NCBI RefSeq assembly: GCF_016009175.1
Contig: NZ_JADUCM010000002.1
Location: 186,001-250,000 of the forward strand
DNA length: 64,000 bases
Direction: 5' to 3'
Source of the DNA: Pseudomonas alkylphenolica
GTDB lineage: Bacteria; Pseudomonadota; Gammaproteobacteria; Pseudomonadales; Pseudomonadaceae
Shown: positions 38,781-47,496 of the stretch, piece after piece
How positions within the stretch are numbered: the stretch's first letter is position 1
How the letters are laid out: every line of letters begins with the position of its first letter
Program-made: the position numbers and the translations under genes
Notes under the pieces: generated by a model
What the model was told of the DNA's origin: nothing
What the model saw: the letters and a program-made list of their open reading frames with translations, nothing else
Database searches by the model: none

Positions 38781-40589
38781 ATGTCCAAGAAAATCTTTGT
38801 AACCGACACAATCCTGCGCGATGCCCACCAGTCCCTGCTGGCCACCCGCATGCGCACCGAAGACATGCTGCCGATCTGCGACAAGCTCGACAAAGTCGGC
38901 TACTGGTCGCTGGAAGTCTGGGGCGGCGCCACCTTCGACGCCTGCGTACGCTTCCTCAAGGAAGACCCGTGGGAGCGTCTGCGCAAGCTGCGCGCAGCCC
39001 TGCCTAACACCCGCCTGCAAATGCTGCTGCGTGGTCAGAACCTGCTGGGCTACCGTCACTATAGCGACGACGTGGTCAAAGCGTTCGTGGCCAAGGCGGC
39101 GGTCAATGGCATCGACGTGTTCCGTATCTTCGACGCCATGAACGATGTGCGAAACCTGCGTGTGGCCATCGAAGCTGTGAAAGCCGCTGGCAAACATGCC
39201 CAGGGCACCATTGCCTACACCACCAGCCCGGTGCACACCATCGACGCGTTCGTGGCTCAGGCCAAGCAGATGGAAGCCATGGGTTGCGACTCGATCGCGA
39301 TCAAGGACATGGCCGGCCTGCTGACCCCTTATGCTACCGGTGAACTGGTCAAGGCCCTGAAAGCCGAGCAGTCGCTGCCGGTGTTCATCCACTCCCACGA
39401 CACCGCCGGCCTGGCTGCCATGTGCCAGCTCAAGGCGATCGAGAACGGTGCTGATCATATCGACACCGCGATCTCCAGCTTTGCCTGGGGCACCAGCCAC
39501 CCGGGTACCGAGTCGATGGTCGCGGCGCTCAAGGGCAGCGAATTCGACACCGGTCTGGATCTGGAACTGCTGCAGGAAATCGGCCTGTACTTCTACGCCG
39601 TGCGCAAGAAGTACCACCAGTTCGAAAGCGAATTCACCTCTGTGGATACCCGCGTGCAAGTGAACCAGGTGCCAGGCGGGATGATTTCCAACCTCGCCAA
39701 CCAGCTCAAGGAGCAGGGCGCGCTCAACCGCATGAACGAAGTGCTGGCAGAGATTCCGCGCGTGCGTGAAGACCTCGGCTTCCCGCCGCTGGTGACCCCG
39801 ACCTCGCAGATCGTCGGTACCCAGGCGTTCTTCAACGTGTTGGCTGGCGAGCGCTACAAAACCATCACCAACGAGGTGAAGCTGTACCTGCAAGGCGGTT
39901 ACGGCAAGGCCCCGGGTGTCGTCGACGAGACCCTGCGCCGTCAGGCAATCGGTAGCGAAGAAGTCATCGACGTGCGCCCGGCCGACCTGCTCAAGCCGGA
40001 AATGACCAAGCTGCGTGCCGATATCGGCAACCTGGCCAAGTCCGAAGAAGACGTGCTGACCTTCGCTATGTTCCCGGACATCGGGCGCAAGTTCCTCGAA
40101 GAGCGCGAAGCCGGAACCCTGACCCCAGAAGTGCTGCTGCCGATTCCCGAAGCGGGCAAGGTGGCTGCGGCTGGTGGAGAAGGTGTGCCGACCGAGTTCG
40201 TCATCGACGTCCACGGCGAAACCTACCGCGTCGACATTACCGGTGTGGGCGTCAAGGCCGAAGGCAAGCGTCACTTCTACCTGTCCATCGACGGCATGCC
40301 GGAAGAAGTGGTGTTCGAGCCGCTCAACGAATTCGTCGGCGGTGGCAGCAGCAAGCGCAAGCAGGCCAGTGCACCGGGCCATGTCAGCACCACCATGCCA
40401 GGCAACATCGTCGATGTGCTGGTCAAGGAAGGCGACGTGGTCAAGGCCGGCCAGCCAGTGCTGATCACCGAAGCCATGAAGATGGAAACCGAAGTGCAGG
40501 CGGACATCGCCGGCAAGGTAGTTGCCATCCACGTGGCCAAGGGTGACCGGGTCAACCCGGGCGAGATCCTGATCGAGATCGAAGGCTGA
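38781..40589 (+). CDS. pycB: Pyruvate carboxylase subunit B (carboxyltransferase and biotin carrier)
   Basis: Transfers CO2 from carboxybiotin to pyruvate. It has 602 residues: a DRE-TIM carboxyltransferase domain (about 4-270, TDTILRDAHQSLLATRMRTEDM with the metal site), a conserved PYC_OADA domain (about 290-480) and a C-terminal biotinyl domain with the target Lys567 in EAMKMET. It is often annotated as oxaloacetate decarboxylase alpha (oadA), but pairing with a biotin carboxylase and a PycR regulator, without membrane OadB/OadG, makes it a carboxylase subunit. A strong intrinsic terminator follows. Confidence 0.93.
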   Translation: MSKKIFVTDTILRDAHQSLLATRMRTEDMLPICDKLDKVGYWSLEVWGGATFDACVRFLKEDPWERLRKLRAALPNTRLQMLLRGQNLLGYRHYSDDVVKAFVAKAAVNGIDVFRIFDAMNDVRNLRVAIEAVKAAGKHAQGTIAYTTSPVHTIDAFVAQAKQMEAMGCDSIAIKDMAGLLTPYATGELVKALKAEQSLPVFIHSHDTAGLAAMCQLKAIENGADHIDTAISSFAWGTSHPGTESMVAALKGSEFDTGLDLELLQEIGLYFYAVRKKYHQFESEFTSVDTRVQVNQVPGGMISNLANQLKEQGALNRMNEVLAEIPRVREDLGFPPLVTPTSQIVGTQAFFNVLAGERYKTITNEVKLYLQGGYGKAPGVVDETLRRQAIGSEEVIDVRPADLLKPEMTKLRADIGNLAKSEEDVLTFAMFPDIGRKFLEEREAGTLTPEVLLPIPEAGKVAAAGGEGVPTEFVIDVHGETYRVDITGVGVKAEGKRHFYLSIDGMPEEVVFEPLNEFVGGGSSKRKQASAPGHVSTTMPGNIVDVLVKEGDVVKAGQPVLITEAMKMETEVQADIAGKVVAIHVAKGDRVNPGEILIEIEG

Positions 40590-40623
40590 TTTTCAGGCCT
40601 TCATCTACAAGCAGTTAACCTCT

Positions 40624-40649
40624 GGGGGGCGTATGCCTCCCTTTTTTTT
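40624..40649 (+). terminator. Intrinsic terminator of pycAB
   Basis: GGGGGGC (40624-40630) pairs with GCCTCCC (40635-40641), with one G-U pair and a GTAT loop, followed by eight T residues (40642-40649). It lies 35 bp after the pycB stop. Confidence 0.92.
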
Positions 40650-40684
40650 GCGCTTTTATCCTCGGTGAGCGCTTCGCGCTCAAT

Positions 40685-40726
40685 CGCCAGCGCCTACAGG
40701 ATGTGAGAGCTGGCGAAGCCTGCGAT
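40685..40726. repeat. REP-like element downstream of pycB
   Basis: CGCCAGC (40685-40691) pairs with GCTGGCG (40709-40715). The motif GAGCTGGCGAAGCCTGCGAT (40707-40726) differs by one base from that at 2600-2619. It lies between the pycB terminator and the convergent GNAT gene. Confidence 0.6.
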
Positions 40727-40758
40727 CGACCGCGTAGCGGGCGCCTTGGCTTCAAGCG

Positions 40759-41433
40759 TCAGCGAGCTGCGCGGCAGGCTTCCAGCGTTTGCACCTGGCC
40801 GCTTGGCCGCTGGTTGTCTTCCCCCAACCAGCGTTCAAACCCGGCCGCAATCGCTGGCCACTCATCGTCGGTAATCGAGAACCAGGCGGTGTCGCGGTTA
40901 CGGTCCTTGATCACCATGTGCTTGCGAAACACACCTTCAAAGCTGAAGCCGAAGCGCTCGGCTGCTCTTTTCGAGCGGGCGTTGTCGTTATTGCACTTCC
41001 ACTCCAGGCGACGGTTACCCAGTTCGAATGCCAGCTTGCTCAACAGGTAGACCGCTTCGGTGCCCCTGGGCGTGCGCTGCATGGCGGCGCCAAAGGCTAT
41101 GTGGCCGACCTCGATGCGGCCCTGATCGGGCACGATCGACATCAGGCTGAGAATCCCCTGGGTCTGGCCACTGGCGCTGTCGATGACGCTGTAGAACAGC
41201 GGGTCGCTGCTGGCGGCGTTGCTGTCGAGCCAGTGGTCGAAGTCTTCGCGTTCGGTGAAAGGCCCGTAGGCCAGGTAATCCCAGAGTTTCGGATCGGCGT
41301 CGGGCCCCTGGAATACCTGCCAGAGGTCTTCCCGGTCGCGGCGGGGGTCGAGCTTTTCCAGGCGAATGAAGCGTCCGGTCAACGTTGTGGGGGGTGGACG
41401 TTTGGCCGGTCGCCAGTTCAGCAGTGCACTCAT
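40759..41433 (-). CDS. GNAT N-acetyltransferase, RimJ/RimL type
   Basis: Acetyl-CoA-dependent acyltransferase of 224 residues, of the ribosomal-protein-acetyltransferase-like branch (Acetyltransf_3). It has LTGRFIRLEKLDPRRDREDLWQVF at the N-terminus, then GHIAFGAAMQRTPRGTEAVYLLSKLAFELGNRRLEWKCNNDNARSKRAAERFGFSFEGVFR in overlapping blocks, the acetyl-CoA and motif B regions. It is the third gene of a paiB–GNAT–GNAT run (16 bp after the middle gene). The substrate is unknown. Confidence 0.85.
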   Translation of the reverse strand: MSALLNWRPAKRPPPTTLTGRFIRLEKLDPRRDREDLWQVFQGPDADPKLWDYLAYGPFTEREDFDHWLDSNAASSDPLFYSVIDSASGQTQGILSLMSIVPDQGRIEVGHIAFGAAMQRTPRGTEAVYLLSKLAFELGNRRLEWKCNNDNARSKRAAERFGFSFEGVFRKHMVIKDRNRDTAWFSITDDEWPAIAAGFERWLGEDNQRPSGQVQTLEACRAAR

Positions 41434-41449
41434 GTAATGGCTCCCGGGC

Positions 41450-41896
41450 TTACAGTGGTTTGCGAAACTGGATAAAGCCAGGCCGCTCGGCAACTTGCTC
41501 GTAAAGGCTGATCGCGGTGGCGTTGGTTTCGTGGGTCAACCAGTGCACTTTTGCGCAACCTGCTGCCTTAGCCGTAGCGTAGACGTATTCGATCAACTGG
41601 CGGCCGATACCGAGGCCACGCTGTTCGCTCTGGACATACAGATCCTGCAGGTAGCAGGAGTTCTCGATGCTCCAGTTGGAACGGTGATAGATCCAGTGGA
41701 CCATGCCCACTGCCTTGCCATCGACCCAGGCCAACGCGGCGTTGGTCGGCTCAGTGGGGTCGAGCATGCGCTGCCAGGCAACCGCAGTCACCTCATCGGC
41801 AATACGGGTCTCGTAGAAGCGTTGATAGGCTTGCCACAGTGGCAGCCAGGCGCTGTGGTCTTCGGCAGAAACCGGGCGGATCGTAACGCTGGGCAT
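41450..41896 (-). CDS. GNAT N-acetyltransferase
   Basis: Small acetyltransferase of 148 residues. The acetyl-CoA motif A is YVQSEQRGLGIGRQLIEYVYATAKAAGCAKVHW, with R/Q-x-x-G-x-G/A visible as QRGLGIG, followed by THETNATAISLYEQVAERPGFIQFRK. It lies 11 bp downstream of the PaiB-like gene. In Bacillus, PaiA, a polyamine acetyltransferase, is encoded with PaiB; a similar substrate is possible but the length and sequence are generic. Confidence 0.85.
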   Translation of the reverse strand: MPSVTIRPVSAEDHSAWLPLWQAYQRFYETRIADEVTAVAWQRMLDPTEPTNAALAWVDGKAVGMVHWIYHRSNWSIENSCYLQDLYVQSEQRGLGIGRQLIEYVYATAKAAGCAKVHWLTHETNATAISLYEQVAERPGFIQFRKPL

Positions 41897-41907
41897 GAGA
41901 GCTTCCT

Positions 41908-42537
41908 TCACGATTGGCGCATCACTGCGGCCAGTTGATTGTCCAGAGGGTCGGTGCTGCTGGCCAGGCACGTACGCACACCTTCGATATCGATGGCCGA
42001 ACGGTTCTGGCTGAGTTTGCGGGTGCCTTGCAAGCGCTCTATGGGCAGGGCAAAGCCGACAATGGCCTTGAGCATGCCGGCCATGTAGTCAGCGGGAGCT
42101 TCATCCACCGACCAGGGTTTGGCCTGTGCTTGTTCATGGCGGTCGCTCAGGCGCCTGACGATGTCCAGCAGGCGTTCGGCGTCGTGATAGACCTCGGCCT
42201 TGCCCCAGGCGTGCACGCTGACGTAGTTCCAGGTGGGCACGGTGCGTGGGTCCTGGGCTTTGCTTGGGTAGTAGCCGGCGCTGACATAGGCATCCGGTCC
42301 GGCAAATACCACCAGCGCTTCGGCACCGTTTTCCAATTCCTGCCACTGGCGGTTGGCGCGAGCGAAGTGACCGTACAGCGTGCCATTGCTGCCTTGGCTG
42401 CGATCGAGCAGCAAGGGCAGGTGGCTGGCCTGCAGGCCTTGTTCGCCATGGGTGACGAGTACGGCCAGGCGCGTCTGCTCGATCTGCTGCTGCAGATGAT
42501 CGAGGTCGGTTTCCTTGAAGCTCGAAGCTGTGTACAT
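41908..42537 (-). CDS. FMN-binding PaiB-type protein
   Basis: Flavin-binding split-barrel protein of 209 residues, of the PaiB/negative transcriptional regulator family. The start MYTASSFKETDLDHLQQQIEQTRLAVLVTHG in two blocks, GTLYGHFARANRQW, VVFAGPDAYVSAGYYPSKAQDPRTVPTWNYVSVHAWG and the C-terminal LSQNRSAID are typical. The ATG at 42537 is chosen as the family start. It heads a three-gene operon with two acetyltransferases and is divergent from a MocR regulator, with direct repeats between the genes. A role in polyamine or amine detoxification is inferred from family name and context. Confidence 0.82.
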   Translation of the reverse strand: MYTASSFKETDLDHLQQQIEQTRLAVLVTHGEQGLQASHLPLLLDRSQGSNGTLYGHFARANRQWQELENGAEALVVFAGPDAYVSAGYYPSKAQDPRTVPTWNYVSVHAWGKAEVYHDAERLLDIVRRLSDRHEQAQAKPWSVDEAPADYMAGMLKAIVGFALPIERLQGTRKLSQNRSAIDIEGVRTCLASSTDPLDNQLAAVMRQS

Positions 42538-42580
42538 GCGGATTGTCCTTGGCGAATGGTTCAATCCTAGGCAGGCTATT

Positions 42581-42623
42581 GGTCTATGGTAAGAGCCATT
42601 TCCAGCTAATTTCATAGGTCCAT
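42581..42623. promoter_or_regulatory. Direct repeat in the paiB/mocR divergent region
   Basis: GGTCTAT (42581-42587) and GGTCCAT (42617-42623) are in the same orientation, 36 bp apart, in the 90-bp gap between the divergent genes. MocR regulators such as PdxR and GabR usually bind spaced direct repeats, so this is a candidate operator. Confidence 0.45.
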
Positions 42624-42627
42624 TGTC

Positions 42628-44157
42628 ATGAGCGAGCGTCCATTCAGCCTACCGTTCGACCCTACGGGCATTGTGCTTGACCGGCGCCAGGGGCTGAGCC
42701 GCCAGCTGTACCAGGCGCTGCGCCAGCGTGTGCTGGATGGCCGCCTGAGCAGCGGCACGCGCCTGCCGGCTACGCGTGACATGGCGAGCGCACTGGCGCT
42801 TTCGCGCAACAGTGTGGTGCGCGCCTATGACCAGTTGTATGCCGAGGGCTTTATCGAGAGCCGGGTGGGTGATGGGACCTACGTCAGTCAGCTGCCAAAA
42901 CTATCCACAAAAATATCCACAGGGTTATCCCTGGGTTTTTCCACAGGGTTATCCACAAAAATACCCGAAAGCACTGAGCATTTGTCCAGTAAAGTTATCC
43001 ACAGCGGGCCTTTGGAGCGGCTGGAAAACAACCATTTACCCGCACCCAAAAGCGGCCCGCCAAGGGCATTCCGCGTCGGTTTACCGGCGCTTGATCTGTT
43101 CCCATTCGACGTCTGGGCCAAGCTGCAGGCGGGATTCTGGCGCAATCCGGATCCGGCGGCGCTCGGGTACGGCGATCCGGCGGGGGAGCTGCAACTCCGT
43201 GAGCTGATTGCGACCTACCTGCGTCGATCGCGAGGGCTTTCCTGCGTGGCTGAACAAATTGTGATCACCAGTGGTGCGCAGCAAGCCATCAGCCTTTGTG
43301 CACAGCTGTTGCTGGAAGCTGGCGATGTGGTAGCTGTGGAAAACCCGGGCTATCGCGCGGCGGGTAATGCCTTTGCCCTGACCGGTGCGCAGGTACGCGG
43401 AATCGCAGTGGATAACGAGGGGCTGGATTGCGCAGCGCTGTACGACCTGCCGCACTGTCGCCTCAGCTACGTGACGCCCTCACATCAATACCCTACCGGG
43501 GTCACCATGAGCCTGGCCCGGCGCCTGGAACTGCTGGACTGGGCGCAGCGCAAGGACGGCTGGATCATTGAAGACGACTACGACGGCGAGTACCGCTACA
43601 GCGGGGCGCCCTTGGCGCCACTGGCAGCCCTGGACCGCAGTGGCCGGGTTTTGTATGTCGGCACGTTCGGCAAGATTGCCTTTCCCGCCTTGCGTCTGGG
43701 CTATCTGGTGCTGCCGCAACAGTTGGTACAGGCCTTTTCCCGGTGCCGGGCGCTGGCGGTCAGGCATTCGGAGGTGGGCACGCAGGCGGTGATGGCGCAG
43801 TTCATGGCGCAAGGGCACTTCCAACGGCACATTCGCCGTGTACGCCGCGCCGCGTTGAACCGTCGCAATGCCCTGCAAGCCGGATGGCCTGTGGATATTC
43901 CCGGCCTCGGGCCGCTGCCCGAAGTCGCTGCGGGGCTGCATGTAAAAATTGATGTGAACAGTTACGCACGTGAGCAGGCGCTGATTGCCCAGGCTGCTGC
44001 AGCAGGCGTTGAGCTCAATGCCTTGAGCGACTACTGGCTACCCGACTCGATTATCCCTGTGGATAACCGCGCCGGGCTGGTGCTTGGCTTCGCCGCTGTG
44101 GACGAATCGAGGATTGCTGACGCGCTGGCACGCCTGCGGCGTGCCTGGCGCGATTGA
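42628..44157 (+). CDS. MocR-family (GntR/aminotransferase) regulator
   Basis: Transcription factor of 509 residues. The N-terminal GntR winged helix-turn-helix (about 10-85, LYQALRQRVLDGRLSSGTRLPATRDMASALALSRNSVVRAYDQL in pieces) is joined by an unusually long linker to a fold-type I aminotransferase domain (about 150-505) with the PLP lysine in VGTFGKIAFPALRLGY. The linker at about 92-111 is a tandem of four-residue units ([LIF]-S-[TL]-[KG]) encoded by a 12-bp DNA repeat. It is divergent from the PaiB/GNAT operon, its likely target. The ligand is probably PLP plus an amino compound. Confidence 0.87.
   Translation: MSERPFSLPFDPTGIVLDRRQGLSRQLYQALRQRVLDGRLSSGTRLPATRDMASALALSRNSVVRAYDQLYAEGFIESRVGDGTYVSQLPKLSTKISTGLSLGFSTGLSTKIPESTEHLSSKVIHSGPLERLENNHLPAPKSGPPRAFRVGLPALDLFPFDVWAKLQAGFWRNPDPAALGYGDPAGELQLRELIATYLRRSRGLSCVAEQIVITSGAQQAISLCAQLLLEAGDVVAVENPGYRAAGNAFALTGAQVRGIAVDNEGLDCAALYDLPHCRLSYVTPSHQYPTGVTMSLARRLELLDWAQRKDGWIIEDDYDGEYRYSGAPLAPLAALDRSGRVLYVGTFGKIAFPALRLGYLVLPQQLVQAFSRCRALAVRHSEVGTQAVMAQFMAQGHFQRHIRRVRRAALNRRNALQAGWPVDIPGLGPLPEVAAGLHVKIDVNSYAREQALIAQAAAAGVELNALSDYWLPDSIIPVDNRAGLVLGFAAVDESRIADALARLRRAWRD
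42901..42960 (+). repeat. Five-unit 12-bp tandem repeat made of DnaA-box-like sequence
   Basis: Five consecutive 12-bp units with consensus TTATCCACAGGG encode the MocR linker. Unit 5 begins with a perfect DnaA box TTATCCACA (42949-42957); units 1, 2 and 4 are one base off (42901, 42913, 42937). A further perfect box lies at 42995-43003, and another (complement) at 44058-44066 near the end of the gene. Confidence 0.8.
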
Positions 44158-44160
44158 CGG

Positions 44161-45261
44161 TCAGGTTCCGGCCTTGATCTTGGTCCAGGCACGGGTGCGT
44201 GCACGTTCCGCGTCACGGGCCAAAGGTTGCAGGGTATACAGCTTGGCCATGGCCGCTTCGGTCGGGTAGAGGTTGGGGTTGTTGCGAATGGCCGGCGTTA
44301 CCAGTTCGGTGGCGTCCTTGTTCGGGTTCGGGTACCCGACAAAGTCACTGATCGGCGCAATCACTTCAGGTTGCAGCAAGTAGTTGATGAAGGTGTAGGC
44401 ATCTTCCGGGTTGGCGGCACCTTTAGGGATGGCCAGCATATCGAACCAGATCGGCGCGCCTTCCTTGGGCAGACGCATGTCCACGACTACACCGTTTTTA
44501 GCCTCAAGCGCACGGTTGGCCGCCTGCGAGAAGCTCCCCGAATAGCCCACTGCCACGCAGATATCGCCATTGGCGATGTCGGCCATGTATTTGGAGGAGT
44601 GGAAGTAGGTGATGTAAGGGCGGATCTTGAGCATCAGCGCCTCGGCCTGCTTGTAGTCGGCGGGCTTGTCGCTGTTGGGTGGCAGGCCCAGGTGCTGCAG
44701 GGCCAGGGGCAGAATCTCGGACGGGGAGTCGAGCAGCGCCACGCCACATTGCTTGAGCTTGGCGATGTTTTCTTCCTTGAAGATCAGGTCCCAGCTGTCC
44801 ACCGGCGCATTGTCACCGAGCACGGCCTTGACCTTGGCCGGGTTGAAGCCAATCAATACGGTGCCGTACATGTAGGGCACGGCGTATTTGTTACCGGGGT
44901 CATTGGCCTCGATCAGCTTCATCAGCTTGGGGTCGAGGTGTTGCCAGTTCGGCAGCTTGCTGCGGTCCAGGGGCTGGAACACCCCGGCCTCGATCTGCTT
45001 GGCCAGGAATACGTTGGATGGCACCACCACGTCGTAGCCGGAATTGCCGGTCAGCAACTTGGCTTCGAGAGCCTCGTTGGTGTCGAAGATGTCGTAGATC
45101 AGCTTGACCTGGCTGTCCTTCTGGAAGTCCACCAGCGTCTGCGGGGTAATGTAGTCGAACCAGTTGTAGACCCGCAGCGTGCGCTGCTCGGCGGCCTCGA
45201 GGCTGCCGGCGAGCAAGGCGCTGCAGAGCAGGGGCGCGAGCAGGCGCTTGGCGCGGTTCAT
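44161..45261 (-). CDS. Periplasmic polyamine-binding protein (PotF/SpuD-like)
   Basis: Solute-binding protein of the spermidine/putrescine ABC transporter family, 366 residues. A signal peptide (MNRAKRLLAPLLCSALLAGSLEA) is followed by LRVYNWFDYITPQTLVDFQKD, the standard opening of PotD/PotF proteins, and by VGYSGSFSQA and GAPIWFDMLAIPKGA, the polyamine-contact regions. No permease or ATPase gene is adjacent. Its start overlaps the stop of the acetylpolyamine amidohydrolase gene by 4 bp, so they are coupled. In P. aeruginosa an AphA-type deacetylase is paired with a similar binding protein. Confidence 0.88.
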   Translation of the reverse strand: MNRAKRLLAPLLCSALLAGSLEAAEQRTLRVYNWFDYITPQTLVDFQKDSQVKLIYDIFDTNEALEAKLLTGNSGYDVVVPSNVFLAKQIEAGVFQPLDRSKLPNWQHLDPKLMKLIEANDPGNKYAVPYMYGTVLIGFNPAKVKAVLGDNAPVDSWDLIFKEENIAKLKQCGVALLDSPSEILPLALQHLGLPPNSDKPADYKQAEALMLKIRPYITYFHSSKYMADIANGDICVAVGYSGSFSQAANRALEAKNGVVVDMRLPKEGAPIWFDMLAIPKGAANPEDAYTFINYLLQPEVIAPISDFVGYPNPNKDATELVTPAIRNNPNLYPTEAAMAKLYTLQPLARDAERARTRAWTKIKAGT

Positions 45262-46304
45262 GGCCGGGCGCCTTGCTGGCTGCGCTCGAAGCCTTCGAGA
45301 ACGTTGACCGCATTGATACCGATTTCTTCGACGGCATAACCGCCTTCCATGACGAACAGGGTTGGTTTGCCAAGGCGGGCAATGCGTTCGCCCATCTTCA
45401 GGTAGTCGGGGCTGTCGAGCTTGAACTGGGAGATCGGGTCGTCCTTGAAGGTATCGACGCCGAGCGACACCACGACGACGTCGGGTGCATAAGCGGCAAT
45501 CCGCTCGCAGGCCTGGTCCAGGGCGTTGCCCCAGGCCGCCCAGTCGCTGCCGGCTGGTAGTGGGTAGTTGACGTTGTAGCCCAGGCCTTCGCCTTCGCCT
45601 TCTTCGTCGGCATAACCAAGGAAGAACGGAAATTCGGCTTGCGGGTCGCCATGAATCGAGGCGAAGAGCACATCGCTGCGCTGGTAGAAAATCTCCTGGG
45701 TACCGTTGCCGTGGTGGTAATCCACATCGAGGATGGCCACTTTGTGATGACCCTGGTCGAGAAAGGCCTGCGCGGCAATGGCGGCGTTGTTCAAGTAGCA
45801 GTAGCCACCCATCACATCGCTGGCAGCGTGGTGTCCTGGTGGTCGGCACAGGGCAAATGCGCTGTGGGCGCCGGCCTGGATGGCTGCTTGAGCCGTCAGG
45901 GCGACCTGGGCTGCGCTGTAGGCGGCCTGCCAGGTGCCGGCGGTGATCGGCGCACCGGCATCGAAGCTGTAATAACCCAGCTCGCCATGCAGGCCCTTGG
46001 GTTTGACGCTGCGCAAGGTGCGTGCAGGCCAGGTGAACGGCAGCAGGTCGCCGTCGTGACCCAGTTCGGCCCAGCGTTGCCAGGCACCTTCAAAGAAGTT
46101 CAGGTAGTCAGCACTGTGCACGCGCAGCAGCGGGGCACGGCCAAAGTCCGCAGGACCTTGCACCGGGCCCAACTCACGGGTTTTGACGCGGTCCAGCACA
46201 TGGTCAGCGCGCGAAGGCATTTCGAAGCAGGGCATCAATTGCCCGTCGATCAGCTCGCAGCGGCCGTGGTGAAGGTGATGGTCATCAGAATAGATAGTCA
46301 GCAT
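45258..46304 (-). CDS. Acetylpolyamine amidohydrolase (HDAC family)
   Basis: Zinc-dependent deacetylase of the histone deacetylase superfamily, 348 residues. The class II HDAC/AphA signature is present: RPPGHHAASDVMGGYCYLNN (active-site His pair), LDVDYHHGNGTQEIFY (Asp and His zinc ligands) and VSLGVDTFKDDPI (second Asp ligand region). The start MLTIYSDDHHLHHG at 46304 is the family start. It probably releases free polyamine from acetylputrescine or acetylcadaverine. It is coupled to the downstream PotF-like gene by an ATGA overlap. Confidence 0.9.
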   Translation of the reverse strand: MLTIYSDDHHLHHGRCELIDGQLMPCFEMPSRADHVLDRVKTRELGPVQGPADFGRAPLLRVHSADYLNFFEGAWQRWAELGHDGDLLPFTWPARTLRSVKPKGLHGELGYYSFDAGAPITAGTWQAAYSAAQVALTAQAAIQAGAHSAFALCRPPGHHAASDVMGGYCYLNNAAIAAQAFLDQGHHKVAILDVDYHHGNGTQEIFYQRSDVLFASIHGDPQAEFPFFLGYADEEGEGEGLGYNVNYPLPAGSDWAAWGNALDQACERIAAYAPDVVVVSLGVDTFKDDPISQFKLDSPDYLKMGERIARLGKPTLFVMEGGYAVEEIGINAVNVLEGFERSQQGARP

Positions 46305-46446
46305 TTGTTGTTCTCCGAAGTCACTGGCGTGGCGCCATTGTTCATGGAGCCGCTTCGGTTCAGAACGACGCAAACGGCCAAAAGGGGATCAATATGGCCA
46401 ACCTGCGTGTCCGGATTTCGCCCCTCGACGGTGCGACGTGCGCCGA

Positions 46447-47439
46447 TCAGGCGCGGAAATGGCTTGGGGCCACGCCGCTCCAGCGTAAAAACGCATGGCG
46501 GAAACTGGCGGTTTCGCTAAAGCCCAGCGCTTCGGCAATCTGGTAGATCGGCAACTGGTCTTCGGCGAGCAACTGTTTGGCCCGCTCGAAGCGTAGCTCA
46601 TCAAGCAATTGTTGATAGCTGCTGCCCAACTCCTGCAGGTGGCGGCGCAGGGTGCGCGATGAGCAGTTCATCTGCCGCGCCAGGCCTTCGAGCCCGGGTG
46701 CGGCGTTCAGTTGTTCGAGCAGCAACTGACGGATGCGCCCCAGCCAGGCCTGACGGCCGGTGAATTCCAGGTTCTGGCGGCGGCAGCGTTCACTCATGGC
46801 CCGATGGGTGATCTGGTCGGCCAGTGGTAACGGCTTTTCCAGCCAGCGACGCTCGAAGGCGAAGGCGTTATCACTGGCATCGAAGTGCAGCGGGCAATCA
46901 AACGTCTGCGTGTACAGCGCCTGATAATCCGGGGCAGTGTGCACAAAACGGGCGGCCAGCAAGGGCAGCGGCTGCCCGAGCAAGTCATCGCAGATGACCT
47001 TCAACGAGGTCAGGCAGAACTCGGCGTTGAACGCGGCCAGGTGCGGTTCTTCCCGATAATTGCTGGCGCTGAACCAGATGCGATCGCCGTCTTCGATCAG
47101 GCGCAGCTGGAAAAGTGTTCCCAGAAGCGCCGGGTACTGCATGGCCAGGCGTAACGCGTCACCTAAGGTGGCACTGGAGAGCAAGGCGTAACCGAGCATG
47201 CCGTAGCAGGAAACATGCATGCGCCGACCCAGCTCCAGGCCCACTTCGCGGCGCTGGGCCACGGCGTTGGCGCACACCAGCATCTCCTGGCGCGTGGTGA
47301 TGCGCGAGTCTGCACGACCCAGGTCGGCAGGGCTGATGCCGCTGCCGTCAAGCAGCGCCGCCGGGTCTACGTCGTCGTTCTGGAAGGCCTGGAGCACCAG
47401 AGAAACGGCGTTGAGGGTCGTGAGGTGTGAGTGGAGCAT
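46447..47439 (-). CDS. AraC-family regulator with arabinose-binding-like N-domain
   Basis: Transcriptional regulator of 330 residues of the OruR/ArgR-like group. The N-terminal domain (about 15-200, YGMLGYALLSSATLGDALRLAMQY) is the Arabinose_bd/GATase-like sensor region and the C-terminus (about 235-330) has the two AraC helix-turn-helix units (LEGLARQMNCSSRTLRRHLQELG and IYQIAEALGFSETASFRHAFLRWSG). It lies 142 bp upstream of the deacetylase/PotF genes on the same strand and probably regulates them or the ansA side. Confidence 0.85.
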   Translation of the reverse strand: MLHSHLTTLNAVSLVLQAFQNDDVDPAALLDGSGISPADLGRADSRITTRQEMLVCANAVAQRREVGLELGRRMHVSCYGMLGYALLSSATLGDALRLAMQYPALLGTLFQLRLIEDGDRIWFSASNYREEPHLAAFNAEFCLTSLKVICDDLLGQPLPLLAARFVHTAPDYQALYTQTFDCPLHFDASDNAFAFERRWLEKPLPLADQITHRAMSERCRRQNLEFTGRQAWLGRIRQLLLEQLNAAPGLEGLARQMNCSSRTLRRHLQELGSSYQQLLDELRFERAKQLLAEDQLPIYQIAEALGFSETASFRHAFLRWSGVAPSHFRA

Positions 47440-47496
47440 GGTTGTTTCCTGCTGAAGGGCTACCGGCATGCGAGCAATATGCGTGCCTTGCCGCCG

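Noticed and set aside
38694..40532. 612-codon open frame opposite pycB
   Set aside because: Shadow of a highly conserved enzyme gene; no domain and no ribosome site.
38781..40589. Oxaloacetate decarboxylase alpha subunit (sodium pump)
   Set aside because: No membrane beta or gamma subunit genes are adjacent; pairing with a biotin carboxylase and a PycR-type regulator fits pyruvate carboxylase.
42901..42960. CRISPR-like array
   Set aside because: The 12-bp units are contiguous without spacers and encode part of a protein.
45261..45849. N-terminal extension of the PotF-like gene by about 196 codons
   Set aside because: The extension overlaps the amidohydrolase gene in another frame, is extremely rich in Arg, and hides the clear signal peptide starting at 45261.
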